A stretch of 6,190 bases of DNA from Candidatus Nanohalarchaeota archaeon (GTDB taxonomy: Archaea > EX4484-52 > B79-G9): assembly GCA_030635525.1 (NCBI GenBank), contig DAOVYR010000066.1, positions 1-6,190 on the forward strand, given 5' to 3'. Positions 1-6,101 of the stretch are shown piece by piece (the stretch's first letter is position 1; every line of letters starts with the position of its first letter). A program made the translations under genes and the position numbers. Below the pieces are notes generated by a model. The model did not search any database, was not told the origin of the DNA, and saw only the letters and a program-made list of their open reading frames with translations.

Positions 1-515
1 ACAACGTCGCATGACAAATCGCGCATAGCAACACCAAGATGCTTTGCAACAACGTACTTGAAGCGCGCACTATCAAGCCTCCCGCCAAACCCTATAACCC
101 TGGACGCAGGAAAGCCCAGTGCCTTAAACGCAGCATAATTCATCAGATCCATAGGATTGCTGCACACAACAACAACCGACTCCGGCGCGTACTTCTTAAT
201 CCCTACGCAAACAGAAGACACAATCTTCGCATTCACCTTCGCAAGCTCAAGCCGGTCTTTCATGTCTGGCGTGCGCGGCTTGCCGGCAGTGACAACGACA
301 ACCGAAGAGCCGGAAATCTCCGCGTACCCTCCGCTACTAACCTCACAATCATTTACGTAAGCTACGGACTGCGCAATATCCATTGCATTGCCGAGGGCAA
401 CATCAGCCAAAACATCAACAACAACAACAGAATCCGCAATGCCTCTTTGCGCAATGGTATAGGCTATCTTTGAGCCTAGCTTTCCTGACCCTATGACAGA
501 AACTTTAGTCATCAT
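1..515 (-). CDS. mdh: NAD-dependent malate (or lactate) dehydrogenase, N-terminal 171 residues
   Basis: Predicted cytoplasmic enzyme of the L-lactate/malate dehydrogenase family, interconverting malate and oxaloacetate with NAD(H). The reading frame is open to the left window edge, so roughly the C-terminal half, including the catalytic His region, is missing. Seen in order: Rossmann motif GSGKLGS (residues 9-15); Asp34 at the end of the second strand, which favours NAD over NADP; the active-site loop AGKPR-TPDMKDR (77-88) with Arg81 and Arg88; SNP (119-121); and GGRLDSARF (144-152) supplying Asp148 and Arg151. Arg81 stands where lactate dehydrogenases have Gln, so malate/oxaloacetate is the likelier substrate pair. 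The loop is one residue longer than in typical members, which leaves some doubt. Two ATG codons in tandem (515 and 512) are possible starts. The first lies one base after the infB stop (TAA-T-ATG), so co-transcription and coupled translation with infB are likely. Confidence 0.85.
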   Translation of the reverse strand, partial: MMTKVSVIGSGKLGSKIAYTIAQRGIADSVVVVDVLADVALGNAMDIAQSVAYVNDCEVSSGGYAEISGSSVVVVTAGKPRTPDMKDRLELAKVNAKIVSSVCVGIKKYAPESVVVVCSNPMDLMNYAAFKALGFPASRVIGFGGRLDSARFKYVVAKHLGVAMRDLSCDV

Positions 516-516
516 A

Positions 517-2286
517 TTATACCACATCCCAGTATTTGTCTTTGCGGACCATTATCTCTCTTATCTCTTCAAGGACATTCATGTCTGAATCTTTCAGAAG
601 ATTCTTGTTCTTTAAAAGTAACTGGTAATCATCTTTGCTCAAAAAGCAAAAGAAAATATCTCCTTCCTTGATATTGCGGCCTACTATTGCGCCCTCCAGA
701 CTTACTGCGACCTGCTTGCCGCTTTCGGCGCATGAGACGTTTTTTCCTTTTTCCTGCATTGCATGTACTGTGCCTACTATCTTGCCGTCATTATTGATCA
801 GGCGCACACCATTTTTTAGAGAGCCTGAGAGGATCTCCATACCGATAATCGCCGGCTTTGACTGGCGAAACACAAAGCCCTCCATGAACCTCAGCTTTGC
901 AGGCACGCACACAGATTCAAGTACGCTCTTCTTCTTTTTCTCCTCACATTCAGAAATATACTCCTCATAATCCTCAATAAGCCGGTAAATCACATCACTC
1001 TTGAAGACCTTCACTCCTCCGCGCCTTGCAAGCTCTTCTGCTTCATCAAGGACTTTTGTATTGAATGCGAAAATGACCTTGTGCGCATCATCAACTTCCT
1101 CCATGCAGACAATATCCTTCTTATTCACAACACCTATTTCTGCTCTCTTGATCTTGATGTCTTTTTCCCGGAACATCTTGACAATCGCCTCAAGACTCCC
1201 TAAGGCATCTGCCCTTATAATCACACCGCAATCATCTGTCTTAATCTCAACCTCATCAATCTCTTTTTGCACCTCGCGCTTAAGCTCATCAGCATCATCC
1301 ATACATCTTGCAGACATTATCGGAACTCCTGCAACAACAGTATCAAGCCCGGGTGCAGAAATCTTCACGCCGCTTGCAGCAGCAACAGCATCCATAGAAA
1401 TAAACTGCTTCTCAACCCTGATCTCCTTCATAGGCTTAGTCTTGAACAGCGCCTTCACTTTCGTGCAGATCGCACCGTCCGGATGGCCTATGACAAGCAC
1501 ATCCCCCTTCTTCACAATCCCGTCATAAAGAATGACATCAATAGTCATCCCAAGCCCCTTGACCTCCTTAACCTCAAGCACAGTCCCCTTGCCATGACCG
1601 CAAGGGTCAATCTCAAGCTTTTTTTCAAGATACTTCTGCACGAGCCCGCAGAGCACAGTGAGAAGATCAGCAATGCCCTCTGAAGTATTTGCAGAAACAG
1701 GCACAATCGCAACACCTTTAGTAAAATCACCCAACCTGTCAAACCTGTCAGTTGTAATCCCCTGCTCATGAAGCTCACCTATTAGCTTATAGAGCTTCAT
1801 ATCAAGATCTTCGCGCACATCCGGTCTCTGCTTATCATAAGTATCTGCAAAGCACATCTTCTCATGGGGTATCCACCCGGATATCTTGTCTATCTTGTTT
1901 GCTGCGATAATGAAAGGAGTCTTATACTGTTTTAAGATCTTTATGGATTCTACAGTCTGGGGCTTAATGCCCTCAGTCACATCAATGACAAGAATAGATA
2001 TATCTGCAAGCATCCCGCCGCGCTTCCGGAGCAAAGAGAAAGCAGCATGTCCCGGCGTATCAACAAAAAGCAGGCCCGGCAGCTTGACATCAATCCCGTA
2101 CTTTTTCAGAAGCTCACCGCATGACCTGATAAGAACATCCTTTGGCACCTCTGAGGCACCGATATGCTGCGTGATACCGCCTGCTTCTCCTGATGCCACT
2201 CTTGACTGCCTGATAGAATCAAGAAGCGTGGTCTTTCCATGATCCACATGCGCAAGAATAGAAATTATCGGCTGCCTTATATGCAT
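517..2286 (-). CDS. infB: Translation initiation factor aIF5B (archaeal IF2/eIF5B)
   Basis: Ribosome-dependent GTPase that promotes subunit joining and initiator tRNA placement; it acts in the cytoplasm on the small subunit. The G domain is complete: P-loop AHVDHGKT (residues 12-19), switch I GGITQHIGA (36-44), DTPGH (76-80) with the catalytic His80, NKID (130-133) and SAN (198-200). Beta-barrel, alpha/beta and C-terminal barrel domains follow, ending in KYWDVV. The 589-residue length and absence of a long N-terminal extension match archaeal aIF5B. In the G3 region the protein reads DTPGHAAF; archaeal factors usually have Glu after His, and Ala is the bacterial IF2 state. I chose ATG 2286 over the in-frame GTG codons at 2298 and 2295. 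Those GTGs form the GGTGG Shine-Dalgarno five bases before the ATG, and the protein then begins MHIRQPIIS as usual for the family. It is first in a likely unit with the downstream dehydrogenase. Confidence 0.95.
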   Translation of the reverse strand: MHIRQPIISILAHVDHGKTTLLDSIRQSRVASGEAGGITQHIGASEVPKDVLIRSCGELLKKYGIDVKLPGLLFVDTPGHAAFSLLRKRGGMLADISILVIDVTEGIKPQTVESIKILKQYKTPFIIAANKIDKISGWIPHEKMCFADTYDKQRPDVREDLDMKLYKLIGELHEQGITTDRFDRLGDFTKGVAIVPVSANTSEGIADLLTVLCGLVQKYLEKKLEIDPCGHGKGTVLEVKEVKGLGMTIDVILYDGIVKKGDVLVIGHPDGAICTKVKALFKTKPMKEIRVEKQFISMDAVAAASGVKISAPGLDTVVAGVPIMSARCMDDADELKREVQKEIDEVEIKTDDCGVIIRADALGSLEAIVKMFREKDIKIKRAEIGVVNKKDIVCMEEVDDAHKVIFAFNTKVLDEAEELARRGGVKVFKSDVIYRLIEDYEEYISECEEKKKKSVLESVCVPAKLRFMEGFVFRQSKPAIIGMEILSGSLKNGVRLINNDGKIVGTVHAMQEKGKNVSCAESGKQVAVSLEGAIVGRNIKEGDIFFCFLSKDDYQLLLKNKNLLKDSDMNVLEEIREIMVRKDKYWDVV

Positions 2287-2339
2287 ATTATCCACCACTG
2301 TTAATTAATAGCTGAATGTACAATCTATGAGAATTATAA

Positions 2340-2348
2340 TTTTAAATA
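2340..2348 (-). promoter_or_regulatory. Candidate TATA box of infB
   Basis: On the minus strand the bases read TATTTAAAA, in an AT-rich stretch about 55 bases upstream of the infB ATG. A start about 25 bases downstream (near 2319) would give a leader of about 33 bases containing the GGTGG ribosome binding site. This is inferred from spacing and composition. The whole gap between the HEPN gene and infB (2287-2400) holds no other clear gene or strong terminator. Confidence 0.4.
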
Positions 2349-2400
2349 ATGTTGTAGTGTCAACGGGAATAATGGCTTTGGAGGCGCAGATATGACCAAA

Positions 2401-2784
2401 TCATCTAATCATTTTTTCCCTGACCCACTTTATAAACACTTTTGCCTGATAAACATCCTTTTCTGCAACATTTTTCGAAGTCTGGACTGCCCGGTACCCA
2501 TGCCTGTGCCTCTCGTCGAGAAGATTCTTCAGGATCATAACCTTATTCTCATTTATCTTCATGCCTGCCTTCTTATGGATTGTGATTGCCTCAGAATGAT
2601 CCCGTGATGCTTTCTCTTCAATAAAAAAAATCGTAAAAGCATCATTTGCAGCAATAACCGCATCACCTGCACCAACAACCGCTGCCTTGAACCTCCCTTT
2701 GATTATATCATCTCCTGAAGACTCAATAAACTCTTCTGCATCTTTAATCCTTTGAAATGCGCTCTCTTTTGCTTCCTGTTTCAT
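2401..2784 (-). CDS. HEPN-domain protein, candidate toxin (HepT-like) of the minus-strand MNT-HEPN pair
   Basis: Small (127 residues), all-helical, charged protein without signal peptide or membrane segment, resembling archaeal HEPN proteins. Recognisable parts are an N-terminal helix, a central helix AAVVGAGDAVIAANDAFTIF (35-54), a segment SRDHSEAI (60-67), and the late motif LLDERHRHGYR (88-98) followed by a C-terminal amphipathic helix ending FIKWVREKMIR. HEPN proteins of toxin pairs are often RNases with an Rx4-6HxY motif. Here the equivalent appears to be R92-x2-H95-x-Y97: HxY is present but the arginine is closer than usual. Tyr97 would correspond to the tyrosine that MntA enzymes AMPylate in HepT. 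The ATG overlaps the TGA of the upstream nucleotidyltransferase gene (ATGA), so translation is coupled. The RNase activity is inferred, not visible; the protein could be a non-catalytic HEPN partner. Confidence 0.75.
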   Translation of the reverse strand: MKQEAKESAFQRIKDAEEFIESSGDDIIKGRFKAAVVGAGDAVIAANDAFTIFFIEEKASRDHSEAITIHKKAGMKINENKVMILKNLLDERHRHGYRAVQTSKNVAEKDVYQAKVFIKWVREKMIR

Positions 2785-3389
2785 CTTATCATCTCACTAA
2801 TGCTATCTCCCTTAAGGACAATTCCCGTTTTGGCTAAACTCAAAATTGCAGGCTCATTTTGCATATAAAGCCTCTTAAATTCCCTCGTGGTGATTATATC
2901 GATCGTAAGTAACATGCCTTTATTCAAAAATGTAGAAGATATCTTATCTACTATAATTGCGCACTTCTTTTCAAAAGAGGCATTCTTTGCCACAACCATA
3001 ACATCAATATCACTATTAAGCCTTTCAGAACCTCTTGCATATGAGCCATAAAGTATTACTGATGACACATAATCGTCGGGAAATGACTTTGTTATTGATT
3101 TTTTAATATATTTAAACAATTCATCTTCCATCCTAAAAATCGGCATAATAATTTCACTCACAAAAGCACTTTTCTCATTCAACATAAATAATTTTATCTT
3201 GCCTTTCCTGTTCACAATAATCAGGTTATCATTCTCAAGCTCATTCAATATTTTGGATATAGCGCCTTTATTGACATTCATGTCCCGTGAGAGCTCAGTA
3301 GTATTAAACCACCAGCCTGTGTGCCGTGATATCTTCTTCAAAACCTTTATCCTGCCCTTGCTCCCGAAAATATTTTCAATGAGTTGCAT
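2781..3389 (-). CDS. Winged-helix + minimal nucleotidyltransferase (MNT) fusion, candidate antitoxin and autoregulator
   Basis: A 202-residue two-domain protein. Residues about 9-70 form a MarR/ArsR-like winged helix: GSKGRIKVLKKI, then the recognition helix region NKGAISKILNELEND (40-54), then a wing NRKGKIKLFML (60-70). Residues about 108-190 are a DNA polymerase beta-like MNT domain with GSYARG (115-120), the metal-binding pair D127-x-D129 in exact GSx10DxD spacing, and a third acidic residue, Asp164, in LTIDII. Such enzymes in MntA-HepT systems transfer AMP to the HEPN toxin and neutralise it. The fused winged helix suggests the protein also represses its own promoter. The frame is open back to a TTG at 3494, but I chose ATG 3389. 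A TATA box (3446-3453) lies inside that upstream extension, and GGTG sits eight bases before the ATG. The gene overlaps the HEPN gene by four bases. Function is inferred from domains and context. Confidence 0.82.
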   Translation of the reverse strand: MQLIENIFGSKGRIKVLKKISRHTGWWFNTTELSRDMNVNKGAISKILNELENDNLIIVNRKGKIKLFMLNEKSAFVSEIIMPIFRMEDELFKYIKKSITKSFPDDYVSSVILYGSYARGSERLNSDIDVMVVAKNASFEKKCAIIVDKISSTFLNKGMLLTIDIITTREFKRLYMQNEPAILSLAKTGIVLKGDSISEMIR

Positions 3390-3418
3390 TTTTGAAACAC
3401 CCGTTTCTTTTTTGAAAC
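3389..3418 (-). promoter_or_regulatory. Operator-like repeats in the leader of the MNT gene
   Basis: On the plus strand TTTTTGAAAC occurs at 3389-3398 and again at 3409-3418, exactly 20 bases apart (about two helical turns). Between them GTTTC (3403-3407) makes inverted repeats with both GAAAC copies. The block spans from the predicted transcript start to the ATG and includes the GGTG ribosome binding site (3399-3402 on the plus strand reads ACCC). A winged-helix protein bound here would block both transcription and ribosome access. A further short inverted repeat, CGGA-CT-TCCG, lies at 3433-3442 just below the TATA box. Confidence 0.45.
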
Positions 3419-3445
3419 CAAATATCAAAATACGGACTTCCGAAA

Positions 3446-3453
3446 TATATAAA
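3446..3453 (-). promoter_or_regulatory. TATA box of the MNT-HEPN operon (minus strand)
   Basis: The minus strand reads TTTATATA, within GATTTATATATTT. A start about 25 bases downstream (near 3424) gives a leader of about 35 bases before ATG 3389. It separates this operon from purB, whose stop is about 50 bases upstream. Confidence 0.6.
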
Positions 3454-3479
3454 TCTAATGCCAAATATCTCCTGTCAGT

Positions 3480-3499
3480 CCAAAAACAAGCCAAAATCT
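3480..3499 (-). terminator. Possible U-tract terminator after purB
   Basis: Directly after the purB TAG the minus strand has two T tracts, TTTT (3493-3496) and TTTTT (3482-3486), without a clear hairpin. Archaeal termination often needs only such T-rich runs. The evidence is weak, but the position between purB and the next promoter fits. Confidence 0.3.
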
Positions 3500-4888
3500 C
3501 TACTTAATCTGCAGACGGTTCTTCCAGAACTCGCATACCATCTCAGTCTTCTGGGAAGCCATCCCGGTATACAACTCCGGATTGAAAAGAATCTCTTTCT
3601 CAGCATCAGAAAACTTGTTCAGGTAAGGTTCAAGCTCATCGTCAATCTCCATTACATCGCGCAATCCTGTCTCTTCTTTCTCTGCCTTCAGCGTAAGCTT
3701 CCTCACAAACTCATGCGCATCAGGATGCCCGTGCAATGCAAGGAGCATATACAATGGCTCAGCCGCAACCATCTCTTTGCTCATATCAAAATTCATTTCA
3801 AGATTCTCACGATCAACCACGAGCCTCTTCGACACATTCGAAAGCCGTACAACCGATACATAAAAAGCAGCAAACAACTGAGGGATGAACCTCTGCGATG
3901 CAGAATTAGTAAGATCCCGCTGGTGCTCGGAAATCTCATCAAGATACGCACAAACCATAGATGGCATAAACGCCTTATACATGCTCTTCACATTCTCAAA
4001 ATTGATCGGGTTTCTCTTATGCGGCATAGTAGACGACCCCACCTGCTCTGAAGAAAACTCCTCTTTCACCTCAGCGATTTCAGTCCTCTGCAGATTCCTC
4101 ATATCATCAGAAAAATTAGCAAGCACAGCAAACGCAGAAACAACAGAATGCATCAGATCAGTCATAGGCTCAGGCGCCGCAATCTGCGTCGAATGAAGCG
4201 CAGGCTTAAGACCAAGCGTTTCCAGAAGATTTTTCTCAAACTCAACGGGGTTCTTAAAAAAAAGTGAAGATGCATTATAAGCGCCTACAGCCCCGGATAT
4301 CTTCCCGCGAAGAGCGTCTTCTGCACTGATTATCGCCTCAATCCGCCCACCGAGGCGGTTGATATAAGATGCCATAGTAAACCCGAATGTAATCGGCTCT
4401 GCATGCTGACCGTGAGTCCTTCCGACCTGCAGGGTATCCTTTTCCCGAAGCGCAATCTCAATCCACGTCTTCTCAAGCTCAAGAAGCGCAGGCAAAAGCA
4501 CTTTCTCACAAAACTTCTTGTAGCGCAAAACATTAGCAGTATCCACAACATCATAAGACGTCAGCGAAAAATGAACAAACCTACGCGCCTTTTTGGACAC
4601 CTTTGCCCTGATGCAGTTTGCAAGCGCCCGGATATCATGCTTGATCCGGTCTTCCTCCTTGTACACTTCCGTAGCAGTCACCTTATCGCATGCTTTTGAG
4701 ATGTCATCTGCAATCTCTTTTGAACATATGCCTTCCTTTGCAAGTGCCTCTGCAAGCGCCGCTTCCACTTTCAGTTTGTATATTATGTATGCATTTTCTG
4801 ACAGATACGGCTCAAGCGCATCCTTGACCTTCCTGTCGCGCCCGTAATACCTGTAATCAATCGGGGATATATTTTCAAATAAGTCCAT
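3500..4888 (-). CDS. purB: Adenylosuccinate lyase (PurB)
   Basis: Cleaves SAICAR to AICAR and adenylosuccinate to AMP, each time releasing fumarate: step 8 of inosinate synthesis and the last step to AMP. It is a cytoplasmic homotetramer in characterised relatives. The 462 residues match the family length. Visible motifs are the N-terminal SPIDYRY (8-14), KHDIRAL (83-89) with His84, LTSYDVVDTA (109-118), GRTHGQHAEP (156-165) with the general-acid candidate His159, and the fumarase/lyase superfamily signature GSSTMPHKRNP (284-294). The serines of that signature (285-286) lie on the flexible loop that carries the catalytic base. The start ATG 4888 is one base after the purE stop (TGA-G-ATG), and GGTG seven bases upstream lies within the end of purE, so the two are translated from one message. 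Fumarate released here could feed the C4-acid pool used by the malate dehydrogenase, but no direct link is shown. Confidence 0.96.
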   Translation of the reverse strand: MDLFENISPIDYRYYGRDRKVKDALEPYLSENAYIIYKLKVEAALAEALAKEGICSKEIADDISKACDKVTATEVYKEEDRIKHDIRALANCIRAKVSKKARRFVHFSLTSYDVVDTANVLRYKKFCEKVLLPALLELEKTWIEIALREKDTLQVGRTHGQHAEPITFGFTMASYINRLGGRIEAIISAEDALRGKISGAVGAYNASSLFFKNPVEFEKNLLETLGLKPALHSTQIAAPEPMTDLMHSVVSAFAVLANFSDDMRNLQRTEIAEVKEEFSSEQVGSSTMPHKRNPINFENVKSMYKAFMPSMVCAYLDEISEHQRDLTNSASQRFIPQLFAAFYVSVVRLSNVSKRLVVDRENLEMNFDMSKEMVAAEPLYMLLALHGHPDAHEFVRKLTLKAEKEETGLRDVMEIDDELEPYLNKFSDAEKEILFNPELYTGMASQKTEMVCEFWKNRLQIK

Positions 4889-4889
4889 C

Positions 4890-5351
4890 TCAAAGCACCG
4901 CCTTTTTAATATCGTCCTTTGTTGCCCTTATATGCTCATCCACTTTTTGGGATAGTTTTTTGTCTGTGAGTGAGATGATTTTTACAGCCGCAACTGCTGC
5001 GTTCCCGGGACCAAGAACAGTCATGCAGGGCGCACCGGAGGGCATCCGAAGGCTTGAGTGGATGTCTATCAGGTATGCTGCCTTGTCTTCTATCGGGGGA
5101 CATGCGATTACAGGCTTTACTGTATTTGCGGCTACTGTCCCGGAAAGGCCGTTTGACATACCTGCCACGGTAATAAATACCATGTCATCATGCTTCTTTT
5201 CTGATTCTTTTATGATATCAATCACTAGCTCTGGCGTCTTATGCGCTGAGGCGACCCTGTACTCATAGCGCATCTTAAATTCATCAAGCGCATCGCCAAT
5301 CTTCTTGCAAAAAGGTAAATCCTTTTTAGATCCCATCAAAATAACAATCAT
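4890..5351 (-). CDS. purE: Phosphoribosylaminoimidazole (AIR) carboxylase, class II PurE
   Basis: Carboxylates AIR to CAIR in de novo purine synthesis. At 153 residues it is a single PurE domain. Class I enzymes (N5-CAIR mutases, needing PurK) carry SAHRTP and an AGGAAHLPG loop. This protein instead reads SAHKTP (35-40), VAGMSNGLSG (62-71), ACPP (83-86) and SSLRMPSG (99-106). These features match class II enzymes such as animal PAICS and Treponema denticola PurE, which use CO2 directly. The MGSKKD phosphate-binding start (6-11) is intact. A TTG at 5357 is in frame, but I chose ATG 5351: GGTGAT, a long match to the 16S anti-Shine-Dalgarno, lies six bases upstream of the ATG and directly abuts the TTG. 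It is the first gene of the operon with purB; no purK is in the window. Confidence 0.94.
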   Translation of the reverse strand: MIVILMGSKKDLPFCKKIGDALDEFKMRYEYRVASAHKTPELVIDIIKESEKKHDDMVFITVAGMSNGLSGTVAANTVKPVIACPPIEDKAAYLIDIHSSLRMPSGAPCMTVLGPGNAAVAAVKIISLTDKKLSQKVDEHIRATKDDIKKAVL

Positions 5352-5404
5352 CTTCAATCACCACACCAATATCTATTATTATAATGAATATTTGCATAAA
5401 AAGA

Positions 5405-5414
5405 TTTATATAAA
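5405..5414 (-). promoter_or_regulatory. TATA box of the purE-purB operon
   Basis: TTTATATAAA is a perfect palindrome and so reads as a TATA box on both strands. For purE it lies about 55-60 bases before ATG 5351, predicting a start near 5384 and a leader of about 33 bases with the GGTGAT site. The plus-strand reading has no convincing gene start at the expected distance. Confidence 0.6.
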
Positions 5415-5437
5415 CATCAAGTGAACTCCCAAAGAAG

Positions 5438-5450
5438 TGCGGTTACCGCA
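5438..5450. promoter_or_regulatory. Perfect inverted repeat in the divergent purE/MNT intergenic region
   Basis: TGCGGT-T-ACCGCA has two 6-base arms around a single central base. With so small a spacer it looks like a protein-binding site rather than an RNA hairpin. It lies about 24 bases beyond the purE TATA box and about 34 bases before the plus-strand MNT TATA box, where a regulator could act on either or both promoters. The regulator is unknown. Confidence 0.45.
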
Positions 5451-5483
5451 AAATATCTGCTTGTCCGCCACAAAATCAATAAC

Positions 5484-5491
5484 TTTAAATA
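5484..5491 (+). promoter_or_regulatory. TATA box of the plus-strand MNT gene
   Basis: TTTAAATA is centred about 27 bases before ATG 5515. The predicted transcript start therefore falls almost on the start codon, so the message is probably leaderless or nearly so, which is common in archaea. No Shine-Dalgarno is seen before the ATG, consistent with this. Confidence 0.55.
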
Positions 5492-5495
5492 CTAT

Positions 5496-5517
5496 CGTAT
5501 ACAAAAGCATACGTATG
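5496..5517 (+). promoter_or_regulatory. Operator-like inverted repeats covering the start of the plus-strand MNT gene
   Basis: CGTATAC-AAAA-GCATACG (5496-5513) is an inverted repeat with 6 of 7 arm positions matching. The perfect 10-base palindrome CATACGTATG (5508-5517) overlaps it and ends in the ATG start codon. The block fills the space between the TATA box and the predicted transcript start, where a bound repressor would exclude RNA polymerase. The encoded winged-helix protein is the obvious candidate ligand. Confidence 0.45.
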
Positions 5518-6099
5518 TATGATAAAGTAAACATGACCGAAACACATGTGCAGGTATTGACCCTTTTCACAAAAGGCTACAATAAAGAATATTACATCCG
5601 CGAAGTCCACAAACTCCTGAAAATAAGCCCGAGAACAGCACAGATAATACTGGACAACCTGGAAAAAAAGACCGTCCTTGAATCCAGAACAAGAGGCAAA
5701 ATCAGGCTATACAAACTCAAAAACACCATGTTTGCAAAAGAATATCTCTCACTTGCCGAACAATACAAAAAAATTTCATTTCTGAAAAAGAACTACTTGA
5801 TCAAAGAGATTATTGAAAAAACAATCCCTTGCATAAAAGGAATTGGAATAATTTTCGGAAGCTATGCAAAAGGCATACAAAAAAAAGATTCAGACCTTGA
5901 CATATTTGTTGCAGGCCATTATGACGAAGACAAGATAGCCCATATCTCAAAATTGTATGGGATAGACATAAGCATAAAGAACTATCCGGAGAAATTATTC
6001 AGGAAAAACATAAAAAAGGACATACTCTTAAAAGAAGTACTTGAAAACCACATAATTATTTGCGGGTGCGAGGACTTCATAAACACAGTAATGGGATAA
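5515..6099 (+). CDS. Second winged-helix + minimal nucleotidyltransferase fusion, candidate antitoxin and autoregulator
   Basis: A 194-residue protein with the same architecture as the minus-strand MNT protein but little obvious sequence identity outside motifs. The N-terminal winged helix covers about residues 8-70: YYIREVHKLLKI (26-37), recognition helix SPRTAQIILDNLEKK (38-52), wing TRGKIRLYKL (59-68). The MNT domain has FGSYAKG (114-120), D127-x-D129 in GSx10DxD spacing, and a third acidic candidate, Asp151, in YGIDISI. The protein is very lysine-rich and its coding strand A-rich, unlike purB or infB. ATG 5515 is preferred over an in-frame GTG at 5437 because the TATA box at 5484-5491 would be inside the longer frame. 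A TAA is followed two bases later by the HEPN gene start. The expected role is AMPylation of the HEPN partner plus repression of its own promoter; both are inferred. Confidence 0.8.
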   Translation: MYDKVNMTETHVQVLTLFTKGYNKEYYIREVHKLLKISPRTAQIILDNLEKKTVLESRTRGKIRLYKLKNTMFAKEYLSLAEQYKKISFLKKNYLIKEIIEKTIPCIKGIGIIFGSYAKGIQKKDSDLDIFVAGHYDEDKIAHISKLYGIDISIKNYPEKLFRKNIKKDILLKEVLENHIIICGCEDFINTVMG

Positions 6100-6101
6100 A
6101 A

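Noticed and set aside
39..473. Plus-strand open frame opposite the dehydrogenase gene
   Set aside because: It is antisense to a clear enzyme; its repetitive Asn/Arg-rich product has no domain and reflects the codon pattern of the other strand.
1001..1528. Plus-strand open frame opposite infB (Ser/Thr-rich product)
   Set aside because: Antisense shadow of a conserved gene, with no start signal or recognisable domain.
2377..2400. Inverted repeat TTTGG/CCAAA just after the HEPN gene as a terminator
   Set aside because: Only five base pairs with a 14-base loop and no following T tract; too weak to call.
3390..3494. Upstream extension of the MNT frame to a TTG at 3494, adding 35 residues
   Set aside because: The extension contains the TATA box and the operator-like repeats, lacks domain resemblance, and ATG 3389 has a GGTG ribosome site at good spacing.
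3458..4051. Plus-strand open frame opposite purB
   Set aside because: Antisense to conserved PurB motifs and with no promoter or ribosome site of its own.
5438..5450. The TGCGGT-T-ACCGCA repeat as a terminator or RNA hairpin
   Set aside because: A one-base loop is too small for a stable RNA hairpin with the full stem, no T tract follows, and it lies upstream of both divergent genes.
5437..5514. Extension of the second MNT frame to a GTG at 5437
   Set aside because: It would place the TTTAAATA box and the palindrome inside coding sequence; the winged helix begins soon after ATG 5515.
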